Positions 51,563-60,463 of a DNA stretch of 64,000 nt are shown piece after piece; the stretch's first letter is position 1, and the number at the start of each line of letters is the position of its first letter. Location of the stretch: positions 2,480,001 through 2,544,000 of the forward strand of contig NZ_AP017569.1 of NCBI RefSeq assembly GCF_002355655.1, in the 5' to 3' direction. The notes below the pieces were generated by a model. It had not been told where the DNA came from. It saw only the letters and a list, made by a program, of their open reading frames with translations, and made no database searches. Origin of the DNA: Halorubrum trapanicum (GTDB lineage: Archaea > Halobacteriota > Halobacteria > Halobacteriales > Haloferacaceae). The position numbers and the translations under genes were made by a program.

Positions 51563-52939
51563 TCACAGCACCTCCTCGAAGGCCGCGACGAGGCCGTCCG
51601 TCCGTCCGGCGTTCAGGTCAGTGACGCACACCTGAAGCAGGTGGTCGTCGATCGCGTGGACCGCGAACCCCTCGCCTTCGAGGTCGGTCGCGATCGCCTC
51701 GGCCGGCTGGTCGACGCGCACCGCGAACTCCCGGAAGTGGTGGCGGTCGTGGACGGGCGCGGCCGCGCCGGACAGCTCGTCGATCCGCGCCGCCAGCGCC
51801 TCGGCCTCGCGGACGCAGTCGTTCGCGAGGTCGACGAGCCCGTCGGGCCCGAGCGTCGCCGCGTGGATCGCCGCGCGGAGCGCGACCCACGCCTGGTTCG
51901 TACAGATGTTCGAGGTGGCCCGCTCCTTGCGGATGTGCTGTTCGCGGGTCTGGAGCGTCAGCGTGTACGCGCGGGTGCCGCCGGCGTCGGCGCCTCCGGC
52001 GCCTCCGTCTCGCGCCCCCTCCGGCGGCGCGCGCTCCTCGCTCGCGCCGACGAGCCGGCCGGGGACCTGCCGCAGGAACTCGTCGCTACAGGCGAATATC
52101 CCCAGTCCCATCCCGTAGGCGGTCGGCAGGCCGAGCGAGCCGGCCTCGCCGACGACCACGTCGGCGCCGACCGCGGCGGGCGATTCGAGGACCGACAGCG
52201 CGACGACGTCCGACCCGAGGACGAACAGCGCGTCCGTCTCGTCGGCGAGGTCGCCGATCGCGGCCAGCCGCTCCTCGATACAGCCGCGGACGGTCGGGCT
52301 CTCGGCGTACACCATAGCGACGTCGTCGCCCGCGCGGTCGGCGAGGGCGTCGACGTCGGCGGTCCCGTCGGTCATCGGGTACGTCTCGACGGTCAGGTCG
52401 GCGCCGTCGCAGTAGTTCTCCAGCACCGCCCGCTTCCCCTCGCGCAGCTGTTCCGGGACGAGGACGGTGTCGCCCGCGGTCGACCGCACGCGGTCGGCGA
52501 GCGTCGCGGCCTCGCCGAGGGCGGTCGCGGCGTCGTACATCGAGCAGTTCGCGACGTCGAGGCCGGTCAGCTCGACCAGCATCGACTGGTACTCGAAGAG
52601 CGCTTGGAGGAACCCCTGCGACACTTCCGGCTGGTACTGGGTGTAACTCGTGAGGAACTCCGCGCGGTCCGCGAGGTGGTCGACGACGCTCGGCACGTAG
52701 TGGCCGTAGTGGCCCCGGCCGAGGAACTCCGTCAGGTCGTCGTTGCGCGCGAAGACCCGCGCGCACTCGTCGCGGATCTCGCGCTCGGTGCGCGCGTCGA
52801 TGCCGAACTCGCCGTCGAAGGCGACCGCCTCGGGGATGTCGAACAGCGCCTCCTCGTCGTCGACGCCGATCGCCGCCAGCATCGCCGCGGTCTCGTCGTC
52901 GGTGTGGGGCGCGTACGGCGTGCCGTTCGCCCGGCTCAT
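51563..52939 (-). CDS. gcvPA: Glycine dehydrogenase (decarboxylating) subunit 1
   Basis: A 458-aa subunit with the P-protein subunit-1 signature: opening '[18 protein letters not shown]', then [12 protein letters not shown] and [14 protein letters not shown]. It lies between gcvH and gcvPB in the same direction. A Gly/Ala-rich insert (about 305-325) is a lineage feature. Confidence 0.96.
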   Translation of the reverse strand: MSRANGTPYAPHTDDETAAMLAAIGVDDEEALFDIPEAVAFDGEFGIDARTEREIRDECARVFARNDDLTEFLGRGHYGHYVPSVVDHLADRAEFLTSYTQYQPEVSQGFLQALFEYQSMLVELTGLDVANCSMYDAATALGEAATLADRVRSTAGDTVLVPEQLREGKRAVLENYCDGADLTVETYPMTDGTADVDALADRAGDDVAMVYAESPTVRGCIEERLAAIGDLADETDALFVLGSDVVALSVLESPAAVGADVVVGEAGSLGLPTAYGMGLGIFACSDEFLRQVPGRLVGASEERAPPEGARDGGAGGADAGGTRAYTLTLQTREQHIRKERATSNICTNQAWVALRAAIHAATLGPDGLVDLANDCVREAEALAARIDELSGAAAPVHDRHHFREFAVRVDQPAEAIATDLEGEGFAVHAIDDHLLQVCVTDLNAGRTDGLVAAFEEVL

Positions 52940-52987
52940 CGCTGCGCCTCGCCTCGTCCGCGGTCGGTCGACCGCTCGTCTGTGGCC

Positions 52988-53046
52988 CGTCGGTTCGCGG
53001 CTCGTCGATTCGCGGCTCGTCGGTTCGCTGCTCGTCGGTTCGCGGG
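52988..53046. repeat. 15-bp tandem repeat between gcvH and gcvPA
   Basis: Four tandem copies of a 15-bp unit, CGTCGGTTCGCGGCT with single-base variants, the last shortened by one base. The array fills part of the 200-nt gap between the gcvH stop and the gcvPA start. Its effect, if any, on operon expression is unknown. Confidence 0.8.
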
Positions 53047-53140
53047 TGAAGCGGCGTCGGAAGGTGGCGTGGTCATTGTCGTGTGTCGGGTGGATGTGTC
53101 GTCCGGGGCTCGCGGCCCGCTTTCGGCGTCGGTCCGGCTG

Positions 53141-53524
53141 TCACGCGATCTGGTCGTCGTACGCGTCGGCGTCGAGCAGCCCCTCGGCGTCGCCGCCGTC
53201 GACGGGCTCGACCTCGAGCATCCAGCCGTCGCCGTACGGGTCCTCGTTGACGAGCTCCGGGCGGTCGAACAGCTCCTCGTTGACCGCGACGACCTCGCCC
53301 GAGACGGGCGCGTACAGGTCTGAGACGGCCTTGATCGACTCGACGACGCCGAACGACTCGCCGGCCGCGACCTCGTCGCCGACCTCGGGGAGCTCGACGA
53401 ACACCACGTCGCCCAGTTCGTCCTGCGCGAAGTCGGAGACGCCGATCCGAACGGTGTCGCCGCCGGTCGTCGCCCACTCGTGCGATTCCAGGTACCGTCT
53501 GTCGTCGGGAACGTCGAAGCTCAT
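53141..53524 (-). CDS. gcvH: Glycine cleavage system H protein
   Basis: A 127-aa lipoyl-carrier. The lipoylated residue is Lys65 in [10 protein letters not shown], and the N-terminus has Y-x-x-S-H-E-W-A. It shuttles the aminomethyl group from GcvPA/PB to the T-protein. gcvT is usually upstream in haloarchaea but not here; the upstream gene is FEN1. Confidence 0.97.
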   Translation of the reverse strand: MSFDVPDDRRYLESHEWATTGGDTVRIGVSDFAQDELGDVVFVELPEVGDEVAAGESFGVVESIKAVSDLYAPVSGEVVAVNEELFDRPELVNEDPYGDGWMLEVEPVDGGDAEGLLDADAYDDQIA

Positions 53525-53688
53525 TGGTCAGGGTCGCCGCGGGCCGCTCGGGATCCGGCCCGCGACACGTGTGAATCACCCTTCTGACGACGAGGAAATA
53601 AAAGGTGTGTTCGCGGCGGTCGCGGCGGCGGACGACCGTCGGACTCCGACTCGGCTCGCCCCGCCGGACCGCCGCTCGACGCCTCCCC

Positions 53689-54666
53689 TCAGGTCCACCG
53701 ATCCAGCCCGGTCTGGACCTGCGACTCCGCGATGCGCTCGAACCCGCGCTCGACCTCGTCGGCGTCGACGCCCCACTCGTCGACGACGTACGCGCGGGCG
53801 GCCTCGACGTCGGGGTTCACGTCGGCGTCGACCGCGACGTCCGCTGCCGGCGGGTCCATGAACAGCTCGCGGACCGCCTCGGCGTTCGGGATCTCGGCGT
53901 CGCGCGCCTCCAGGACTCCCCACAGGTCGCCGTGCGCTTTCACCGCTTTCACCGCGGTCTTCGGCCCGACCCCGCGGACGCCCTCGTTGAAGTCGGTGCC
54001 GCAGAGCATCGCCACGTCGACGAGCCCCTGCCGGTCGAGGTCGAGGTCGTCGAGCGTCGCGGCCAGGTCCATCAGCTCCGGGTCGCCCTTGCTCGTCAGC
54101 TGGCGGAGCGTCGTCGGCGCGCCGAACAGCAGGGTGTCGTAGTCCTCGCTGCCCGCGTGGTCGACGATCCCGGTCGCGGCCATGTGCGCGCACTGCGCCT
54201 CCCCCTCGGCGGGCGCTTCGACGATCGGCACGTCGAGCAGTTCCAGCAGCTCGCGGGTCGTCTCCTGGATCGTGTCGGTGAGCCGCTGCGTGCGCGCCTC
54301 CAGCCGCGCGGCCTCGACGGCGTCGCCGCGCTCCTCGGCGGCGGCCCGTCGCTCCTCGGCCTCCTCGCGCTTCTCGCGGCGCTCGGCCACCTCGTCGGCC
54401 TTCAGGTCGGTGACGGCGCCGTCGAACACCATCACCGGGATCAGGTCGTGCTCGAAGAACTTCGGGAGCCCCTGGACGACCCCGATCAGGTTCGCGACCT
54501 CGACGCCGTCGGCGGTGGTGTACGTCTCGTCGCTCGTCCACTTGACCGTCGTCGTGAGGTAGCGGTACAGCCAGTTGTGCGCGTCGACGGCGACGACGCT
54601 CCCCTCCAACTCCGCGAAGGCGACGTCGCGGATCGACGCGAGGTCGCGCAGGTCGGCGTTTCCCAT
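53689..54666 (-). CDS. fen: Flap endonuclease 1
   Basis: A 325-aa structure-specific nuclease that trims Okazaki fragment flaps. XPG-N motif: [12 protein letters not shown] and V-F-D-G-A-V; XPG-I motif: [11 protein letters not shown]; then C-G-T-D-F-N-E-G-V and the H2TH G-V-G-P-K-T-A. The C-terminus Q-T-G-L-D-R-W is a PCNA-binding box. ATG 54666 is used; the upstream extension is not conserved. Confidence 0.95.
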   Translation of the reverse strand: MGNADLRDLASIRDVAFAELEGSVVAVDAHNWLYRYLTTTVKWTSDETYTTADGVEVANLIGVVQGLPKFFEHDLIPVMVFDGAVTDLKADEVAERREKREEAEERRAAAEERGDAVEAARLEARTQRLTDTIQETTRELLELLDVPIVEAPAEGEAQCAHMAATGIVDHAGSEDYDTLLFGAPTTLRQLTSKGDPELMDLAATLDDLDLDRQGLVDVAMLCGTDFNEGVRGVGPKTAVKAVKAHGDLWGVLEARDAEIPNAEAVRELFMDPPAADVAVDADVNPDVEAARAYVVDEWGVDADEVERGFERIAESQVQTGLDRWT

Positions 54667-54814
54667 TACCGGTGGGTGGGGCGCGCCGCTCTTAAACGCT
54701 GACGGGTCCGCCGTCACCGGCCCGCGCCGGCCGGTCGGTCCGTCGGCCGCCGCGCTCCCCCTGCCGACTTCTGGGCCGTTTATGTGCGTCACGCGCGTAC
54801 GTATCCGCGTCTGA

Positions 54815-55471
54815 ATGGTCTCTCCGTTCGAGGTGTTGGAGGTCGACGAGGACGCCGACGACGAGGCGGTCGAACGGGCCTACCGCGAGCGCGTCAAGCG
54901 CGCGCACCCCGACCAGGGCGGTTCGATCGAGGAGTTCCAGCTCGTCCGCCGCGCCTACCGGGAGCTGTCCGAGCGCGACGGGAACGGCGACGGGAGCGAC
55001 GACGGAGTCGACCCCGCGGACGTCGACCTCTCGGAGGGGGACGACGCGCGCGAGCCGAAGTCGACCCGCGTCGAGTTCCTCGACTACGAGGCCGTCGTCG
55101 ACTACGGCTGGTCGCTCGACGACGACGAGCTGTTCCGAAAGGCCGGTCAGGCCGACCTCGGCCCCGACGCCCACGGCCGCCTGCTCGTCCACCCCGACGA
55201 GAGCCTGCTGGAGGCGGCCGAGCGAAGCGGCTTCGCGTGGCCCTTCTCCTGTCGCGGCGGCGCCTGCGCGAACTGCGCCGTGTACCTCGCGGAGGGCGAG
55301 CTCTCGCAGCCGACCGACCACATCATGCCCGACGACCTCGCCGAGCGCGGCTTCCGGCTCTCCTGTAACGGCTACCCGTTGACCGACGAGCTGTCCGTCG
55401 TGTTCAACGTGAAACAGCGACCGGAGCTCGACGACCTCATCCTCCCGCCCGGGCCGTTTACCCGGCGGTGA
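54815..55471 (+). CDS. J-domain fused to halophilic [2Fe-2S] ferredoxin
   Basis: A 218-aa fusion. Residues 3-55 are a J-domain with His31-Pro-Asp33, the DnaK-stimulating motif. An acidic linker (56-85) leads to a halobacterial ferredoxin (86-218) with its lineage-specific [13 protein letters not shown] insertion and cluster Cys146, Cys151, Cys154 and Cys184. It probably carries electrons, with the J-domain recruiting Hsp70 for cluster assembly or delivery; that link is inferred. Confidence 0.88.
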   Translation: MVSPFEVLEVDEDADDEAVERAYRERVKRAHPDQGGSIEEFQLVRRAYRELSERDGNGDGSDDGVDPADVDLSEGDDAREPKSTRVEFLDYEAVVDYGWSLDDDELFRKAGQADLGPDAHGRLLVHPDESLLEAAERSGFAWPFSCRGGACANCAVYLAEGELSQPTDHIMPDDLAERGFRLSCNGYPLTDELSVVFNVKQRPELDDLILPPGPFTRR

Positions 55472-55570
55472 TCGGCGAATCGCGCCGAGCGCCGCTGACC
55501 GGGTCGAAACCGACCGTCCGCGAAAAGATCCTTCGAACGGCTTCGCACCGCGATCGGCGACGGCCGCCGA

Positions 55571-57772
55571 TCAGAACGCCTCGGCGACGGCCGCGACGAC
55601 GGCGTCCTCGACGGCGTCGCGCTCGCCCGAGAGGAACTCGATCTTCCCCTCGCGGACGCCCGCGGTGGCGACGTCCGCGTTCGGCGCGAGCTCGGCCGCG
55701 CGCTCGGCCACGTCGCGGACGGAGACGTCCGCGGTCGTCCGGACGTACAGCTCGTCGGTGCCGACGCCGACCGTCGCGAACGGCTCGCCGTCCGCGCGGC
55801 GCCGGTGGAGGTCGTCGAGGAGGAGCGGCGTCGGCGGGAAGTCGTACCGGTGGGTGTAGCCGTCGGTGTCGAGCAGCGCGAACTCGACGCCGTCGACCGC
55901 CTCGGTCACGACGTTCGCGTCCGCGGTCTCGATCTCGGTCTCTAACTTCTCGCGGAACTGCTCGGAGACGTGCGCCGCGAGGTTGCCGCCGTCCGAGAAC
56001 AACAGATCCGCGATCAGCTCGCGCTTGTCCTGATACGACTGGTAGTACGCCTCAAGGGCGACCGCCTCGCGGAGCTCCGCGACGCGCTCGGCGTCGTAGC
56101 CCGCGTCGCGCGCGAGATCGACGTACCGCTCGGGGGCGTCCGCCCAGTAGCTCACGGCCGGCAGGTGCCGCAGGTCCGCGCGGACCTCGCCGTTGATCGC
56201 GGACGCCAGCGAGGCGACGAGCGCGCCCGTCGAGAGCGTCTCGTCGCCGCCGACGTCGGCCAGCTCCGGCGAGACGAGCGTGTCGACCGCGTCCCGCGTC
56301 TCGGGGTCGGCGACCGCGGCGTCGACGACGACCGCGTCGACCCCGTACACCGACAGCAGGTCGATGCCGTCCGCCGACTCGGTCGTCGAGCCCGTCCCGA
56401 CGAGCAGGAACAGCGGGAGCTTCTCGTCGTGGCGGTCGCGGTCCTGGAGCATCCGGGTCGCGTCGTTGGTGGCCGCGTCCATCCCGTACACCGGCTCGTC
56501 GAGCGGGCGGCGGGTGAAGTAGTGGTACTCGGCGTCGCTCTTCGAATGTTCGTCGCGGATCAGCGGGAGGACGGCGCGCTCGACCGCGGCGCCCGCGACG
56601 TAGCCGTCGGCGGTCGCCGGGTGGCGGACGACGATCGGCCGCGATTCGAGAATCGCGCGCCGGACCGCCTCGGCAGCGTCGAGGAGGCCGTCCGCGAGCT
56701 CGGCGACCGTCTCGTCGCCGGCCAGCGGCTGGAGCCCCTCGGGGCGCGCCTCGTCGGTGAGCGCCTCGGCGATGCGGCGGCGGACCGCCTCGGCCGCCTC
56801 GCCGTCGAGGAGGACGAGCGCCTCGGACTCGACCTGAACGTCGCCGCGGTGGCTCTCGACCTCGCCGTCGACCCGCACCGCGTCGCCGACCTCGACGCCC
56901 GGGTGCGCCCGGACGCCCGGATCGACGAACGCGGCCACGTCGACGGCGCCCGTCTCGTCGCTGACCTCGAACACCGTCGGGCCGCCGGTCTGACGGACGC
57001 CGACGACCTCGCCCTCGATCCGGACCGACTCGCCGACCGCGTCTTCGAGCGTCTCGACGGACACGCGCTCGGGTTCCGCGTCGGGCTCGGCGTCCGCAGA
57101 GGCGTCGGGCTCGGCGTCCGCAGAGGCGTCGGCTTCGCCGGTCGGTTTGACCTCGCCGGACATCGTCTCACCACTCGGATCGGGGTCGGCGTCGGACTCG
57201 ACGACGTCGTCGCCGACAGGCGCTTCGGCTTCGACGGCGTCGGCGGCCGGCTCCTCGTTCTCGTCTTCCGCGGAGGCTTCGTCGGTCGATTCTTCGGGTT
57301 CGGTGCTGCCCTCGTCCGTCGTCCCCACGTCTGTCGTCTCCACGTCTGTCGTCTCCTCGGGCTCGTCGTCGCCGTCGTCGCCCGGCTCCTCTTTGGGGAG
57401 GTGTTCCCCGGAGGACTCCTGGACGAGGACGCCGCGGAACTCGCGGTCGGCCTGTCGGATCGACCAGCCGAGGTCGACGTTGCCGTTGTCGCGGACGCCC
57501 TTCACCTGGACGAACACGTCGTCGCCCGGCTCCCAGTCGAGGCTGTCGAGGCGGCGGTCCAGTTCGGAGCGGTGGAGCAGTCCGGTGACGCCCGGCGCGA
57601 GGTCGACGAACACGCCGAACTCTGCGTACCCGTCGACGACGCCTCGGTAGAACCGGCTCGGAACCAGATCGTCGGGAGAGTCGCCGCGGAAATCGAACAC
57701 GACGTCTTCTTGGTGCGAGTCGCAGACGCGACCGCCCCCGACGTCGGTGCCACAGATGATACAGGATCCCAT
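55571..57772 (-). CDS. RecJ/Cdc45-like protein with S1 and OB domains, degenerate catalytic site
   Basis: A 733-aa multi-domain protein. Zinc site Cys4/Cys7/Cys17/His20; S1 domain (about 38-100); a long acidic linker with E-T-T-D-V and A-S-A-D-A-E-P-D repeats (about 110-225); an OB-fold nucleic-acid-binding domain (about 228-310); then a DHH-phosphoesterase-like region (about 350-733). Where active RecJ has D-A-D-G and D-H-H, this has R-H-P-A-T-A-D-G-Y and V-V-V-D-A-A-V, so nuclease activity is doubtful. It may be a structural, Cdc45-like homologue. Confidence 0.8.
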   Translation of the reverse strand: MGSCIICGTDVGGGRVCDSHQEDVVFDFRGDSPDDLVPSRFYRGVVDGYAEFGVFVDLAPGVTGLLHRSELDRRLDSLDWEPGDDVFVQVKGVRDNGNVDLGWSIRQADREFRGVLVQESSGEHLPKEEPGDDGDDEPEETTDVETTDVGTTDEGSTEPEESTDEASAEDENEEPAADAVEAEAPVGDDVVESDADPDPSGETMSGEVKPTGEADASADAEPDASADAEPDAEPERVSVETLEDAVGESVRIEGEVVGVRQTGGPTVFEVSDETGAVDVAAFVDPGVRAHPGVEVGDAVRVDGEVESHRGDVQVESEALVLLDGEAAEAVRRRIAEALTDEARPEGLQPLAGDETVAELADGLLDAAEAVRRAILESRPIVVRHPATADGYVAGAAVERAVLPLIRDEHSKSDAEYHYFTRRPLDEPVYGMDAATNDATRMLQDRDRHDEKLPLFLLVGTGSTTESADGIDLLSVYGVDAVVVDAAVADPETRDAVDTLVSPELADVGGDETLSTGALVASLASAINGEVRADLRHLPAVSYWADAPERYVDLARDAGYDAERVAELREAVALEAYYQSYQDKRELIADLLFSDGGNLAAHVSEQFREKLETEIETADANVVTEAVDGVEFALLDTDGYTHRYDFPPTPLLLDDLHRRRADGEPFATVGVGTDELYVRTTADVSVRDVAERAAELAPNADVATAGVREGKIEFLSGERDAVEDAVVAAVAEAF

Positions 57773-57842
57773 TTGAGTACACCGAGAGTCTCGGGCCTAA
57801 AACGGTTGTCGAAAGCCCGCTAGCCGACTCGACGAGAACGCG

Positions 57843-57946
57843 GCGAACGCTCGGCCGTCACGCTGCGAACGCTCGGCCGTCACGCTGCGAACGCTCGGCC
57901 GTCACGCTGCGAACGCTCGGCCGTCACGCTGCGAACGCTCGGCGCG
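57843..57946. repeat. 22-bp tandem repeat array
   Basis: Four identical tandem copies of a 22-bp unit beginning GCGAACGCTCGGCCGTCACG (57843-57930), and a fifth degraded copy to 57946. The array lies between the stop of the YIP1-like gene and the start of the RecJ-like gene, i.e. upstream of the latter. It could bind a regulator or simply be slippage-prone. Confidence 0.9.
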
Positions 57947-58555
57947 TCACGCGCTCAACAGCGTCCGCGCCGCGGCCACGACGCGGTAGCCCACGCCGTA
58001 GCCGAGCGCGGCGGGGGGGAGCGCGGCCGCGACCGTCCGGAACGGTCCCAGCCCGTGGACCGCGCGGAACCCGACGAACAGCAGCACCGCGGCGTACGCA
58101 CCACAGAGGACGCGGAGCTCTGGAATCGCCGGTCCGCCGAGCGCCATCGGCGAGCTCGCGTACGCGACGACCTGAACCGTCTCGCTCACGCCGCCGCGGT
58201 CGCGGAGCGCCAGCCCGCCGTCGAACTCGACGCTCGCGGCCACGACCGAGACGGTCGCGACCGCGGCGGTCAGGTGGAGGCCGACCGGCGCCGCCAGCGC
58301 GACCACGACGAGGAACACTACGACCTCGGACAACACTCGCGAGGAGGGGACGACGACGGGCATCGCCGCGGGGTCGGAGGCGATCCAGCCGAGCGTGAAC
58401 GCCGCGGCGACCGCGACCGCGAACGTCAGCGCGGGCGCCTGGTCGCCGGGCGCGATCCCGTTCGCGAACGCCCGCCGCGGCCGGACGAGCACCTCGACCC
58501 ACGTGCGCGCAATGCCGCGGAGCCCGCGCGGTCGACCGCCCGCCGAATCGCTCAT
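57947..58555 (-). CDS. YIP1-family membrane protein
   Basis: A 202-aa membrane protein with about five hydrophobic helices and the typical YIP1 arrangement: a short N-terminal amphipathic segment (T-W-V-E-V-L-V-R-P-R-R-A-F) before the first helix, and Y-A-S-S-P-M-A-L-G in the third. Prokaryotic YIP1 proteins have no settled function. ATG 58555 is used over an upstream GTG. Confidence 0.8.
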   Translation of the reverse strand: MSDSAGGRPRGLRGIARTWVEVLVRPRRAFANGIAPGDQAPALTFAVAVAAAFTLGWIASDPAAMPVVVPSSRVLSEVVVFLVVVALAAPVGLHLTAAVATVSVVAASVEFDGGLALRDRGGVSETVQVVAYASSPMALGGPAIPELRVLCGAYAAVLLFVGFRAVHGLGPFRTVAAALPPAALGYGVGYRVVAAARTLLSA

Positions 58556-58718
58556 CCGAGACGTCACAACCGGAGTTCGACCGCGCGGAATAACCCGTTT
58601 CCGGTTCGCTTCGCCCCGCGAGATTCGGTCCGGTCGCTCGGCCCCAGCCCCTCAAACTTATCATCGCTGATACGCGGCGCGCAAACCCTTATATCGACCC
58701 CGGCTGAGTGTCGCTCGA

Positions 58719-59186
58719 ATGGTCGCGTTCCGAGACGACGAGCGAGGGTTCACCCCGCTGGCGGGGACGGGGCTGCTCGTCGGGGTCGTCGTGCTGCTGC
58801 TCGCGCTCGTCGGCGCGGCGGTGTTCGGGCTCATCGACGGCGTCGCCCCCCCGGACGCCGAGTTCGAGGGGCAGATAGAAGACGGCGAACTCGTCGTCGT
58901 GGCGCTCGGACCCGAGCCGGTTCCCGCCGAGGAGCTGTACGTCCGCGGCGAGGACCCGGACGGGAACGTCCAGTTCGGCGCGTGGCCGGGCGACGGCGTC
59001 GTCAGACCGGGCGATCAGGTCGTCGTGCCCAACGCCACCGGCAACGAGAACTTCGAGGTCGTCTGGGAGCCGGTGGCGTTCGACACCCGCGAGACGCTCG
59101 GCAGCTACGACGGCGAGGATTCCGCGATCCGGGAGTGGGGCGGGGAGAGCGGCGGCGGCACCCCGGGCGGCGCCGTCGGCGTCTGA
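58719..59186 (+). CDS. Type IV pilin-like protein
   Basis: A 155-aa protein. The N-terminus R-G-F-T-P-L-A-G-T-G-L-L-V-G is a variant of the haloarchaeal pilin cleavage and helix motif (usually R-A-V-S-P-V-I-G), followed by a 25-residue hydrophobic helix. The rest is a small extracellular beta domain (about 45-140) and a Gly-rich end. It may be a minor pilin or a secreted pilin-like protein. No pil genes are adjacent. Confidence 0.7.
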   Translation: MVAFRDDERGFTPLAGTGLLVGVVVLLLALVGAAVFGLIDGVAPPDAEFEGQIEDGELVVVALGPEPVPAEELYVRGEDPDGNVQFGAWPGDGVVRPGDQVVVPNATGNENFEVVWEPVAFDTRETLGSYDGEDSAIREWGGESGGGTPGGAVGV

Positions 59187-59250
59187 GGCCGGTCCGGGCG
59201 GCGGTCGAGGAACACGGCCGCTCACCCGACCGCGGTCTCCCCGCGAGCCC

Positions 59251-60375
59251 TCACTCGACGGCGACCCACTCGCCGCGCTCGTCGGCGCGCTCGATCGCCG
59301 CGAGCGTCTTCTGAACCTCGTACCCGTCCTCGAACGACGGCTCGAACGAACGCCCCTCGGCGACCGCCGAGAGGAACTCGTAGTCCTCGTGGACGAACGT
59401 GTGTTCCCACCCGATCACGTGTCCGGGGGGCCACCACCGGTCGACGTACGGGTCCGACTCCTCGGTCACCAACACCGTCTCGTAGCCGCGGTTCCCCTCC
59501 CGGAGGACCTCCAGTTCGTTGAGCCGCTCCAAGGAGAACTTCAGGCTCCCCTTCGTCCCGTGAACCGCGACCGTGTGGTCGTTCTTGTGCCCCTCGGCGA
59601 CGCGGCTAGCCTCGAAGCTTCCGGTCGCCCCCGACCCGTAGGCGACCTGCGCGCTGTACGCGTCGTCGACCGTCACGTCGCGGTACTCCTCGATTTTCCC
59701 CTCGTCGTCGTAGACGGGCCGCTCGTCGACGAACGTCGTCAACTGCCCGGAGACGCGGTCGATCCCGCCGACCGCGTCGCCGACGAGGAAGTTCGCGAGG
59801 TCGACCGTGTGGGCGCCGAGGTCGCCCAGCGCGCCCGATCCGGCCATCTCGGCGTCCATCCGCCACGCCCACGGCGCCTCGGGGTCGACGAGCCAGTCCT
59901 GGAGGTACCGCCCGCGGACCTGTCGGATATCCCCCAGTCCCCCGTCCTCGATCAGCCCCTTCGCGTAGCGGATCGCGGGGACGAACCGGTAGTTGAAGGC
60001 GGTGCCCGCGGGCACGGTCGCCGCGGCCGCGGCGTCGCGCATCGCCGCCGCCTCCTCCAGCGTGGGCGCGAGCGGCTTCTCACAGAGGACCGGGATCCCG
60101 GCTTCGAGGGCCGCGATCGACGGCTCCGCGTGGACGTGGTTCGGCCCGAGGTTGTAGAAGACGTCCACCTCGTCGAGCGCCGCCTCCCAGTCGGTCGCGG
60201 TGTGCGAGAAGCCGAACCGCTCGGCCGCGTCCGCGAGGGCCGCCTCGTCGCGCCCGACGAGCGTGTGGCGCTCGATCTCGGGCGCGTCCGGGAAGAACAT
60301 CGGGAGCCGCGCCATCGCGTTCGCGTGCGCCCTGCCCATGAATCGATACCCCAGCACGCCGATATTAAGCGTCAT
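59251..60375 (-). CDS. GFO/IDH/MocA-family sugar oxidoreductase
   Basis: A 374-aa NAD(P)-dependent dehydrogenase. Rossmann motif G-V-L-G-Y-R-F-M-G-R (6-15) and the E-K-P-L-A-P motif (about 95), with a C-terminal substrate domain holding G-D-L-G-A-H-T-V-D. These enzymes oxidise sugars or inositol. A sugar-isomerase gene nearby (61241-62209) on the same strand suggests a shared sugar pathway. Confidence 0.9.
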   Translation of the reverse strand: MTLNIGVLGYRFMGRAHANAMARLPMFFPDAPEIERHTLVGRDEAALADAAERFGFSHTATDWEAALDEVDVFYNLGPNHVHAEPSIAALEAGIPVLCEKPLAPTLEEAAAMRDAAAAATVPAGTAFNYRFVPAIRYAKGLIEDGGLGDIRQVRGRYLQDWLVDPEAPWAWRMDAEMAGSGALGDLGAHTVDLANFLVGDAVGGIDRVSGQLTTFVDERPVYDDEGKIEEYRDVTVDDAYSAQVAYGSGATGSFEASRVAEGHKNDHTVAVHGTKGSLKFSLERLNELEVLREGNRGYETVLVTEESDPYVDRWWPPGHVIGWEHTFVHEDYEFLSAVAEGRSFEPSFEDGYEVQKTLAAIERADERGEWVAVE

Positions 60376-60429
60376 GCGTCCCGTTTCTGCGGGCACCGGT
60401 TTAGCTGTTCTCACGACCGCCGAAACGAA

Positions 60430-60446
60430 TGTGATCATTGTTCACA
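60430..60446. promoter_or_regulatory. TGTGA-N7-TCACA dyad between divergent genes
   Basis: A perfect inverted repeat, TGTGA and TCACA separated by seven bases, in the 88-nt region between the divergent sugar oxidoreductase and TrkA-N genes. It is in position to be an operator for both. The resemblance to bacterial CRP sites is coincidental in an archaeon; the binding protein is unknown. Confidence 0.35.
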
Positions 60447-60463
60447 CGCAGCGTGATGTTCAT

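Noticed and set aside
57843-57946. CRISPR-like array from the 22-bp units
   Set aside because: The units are contiguous without spacers and no cas gene is nearby.
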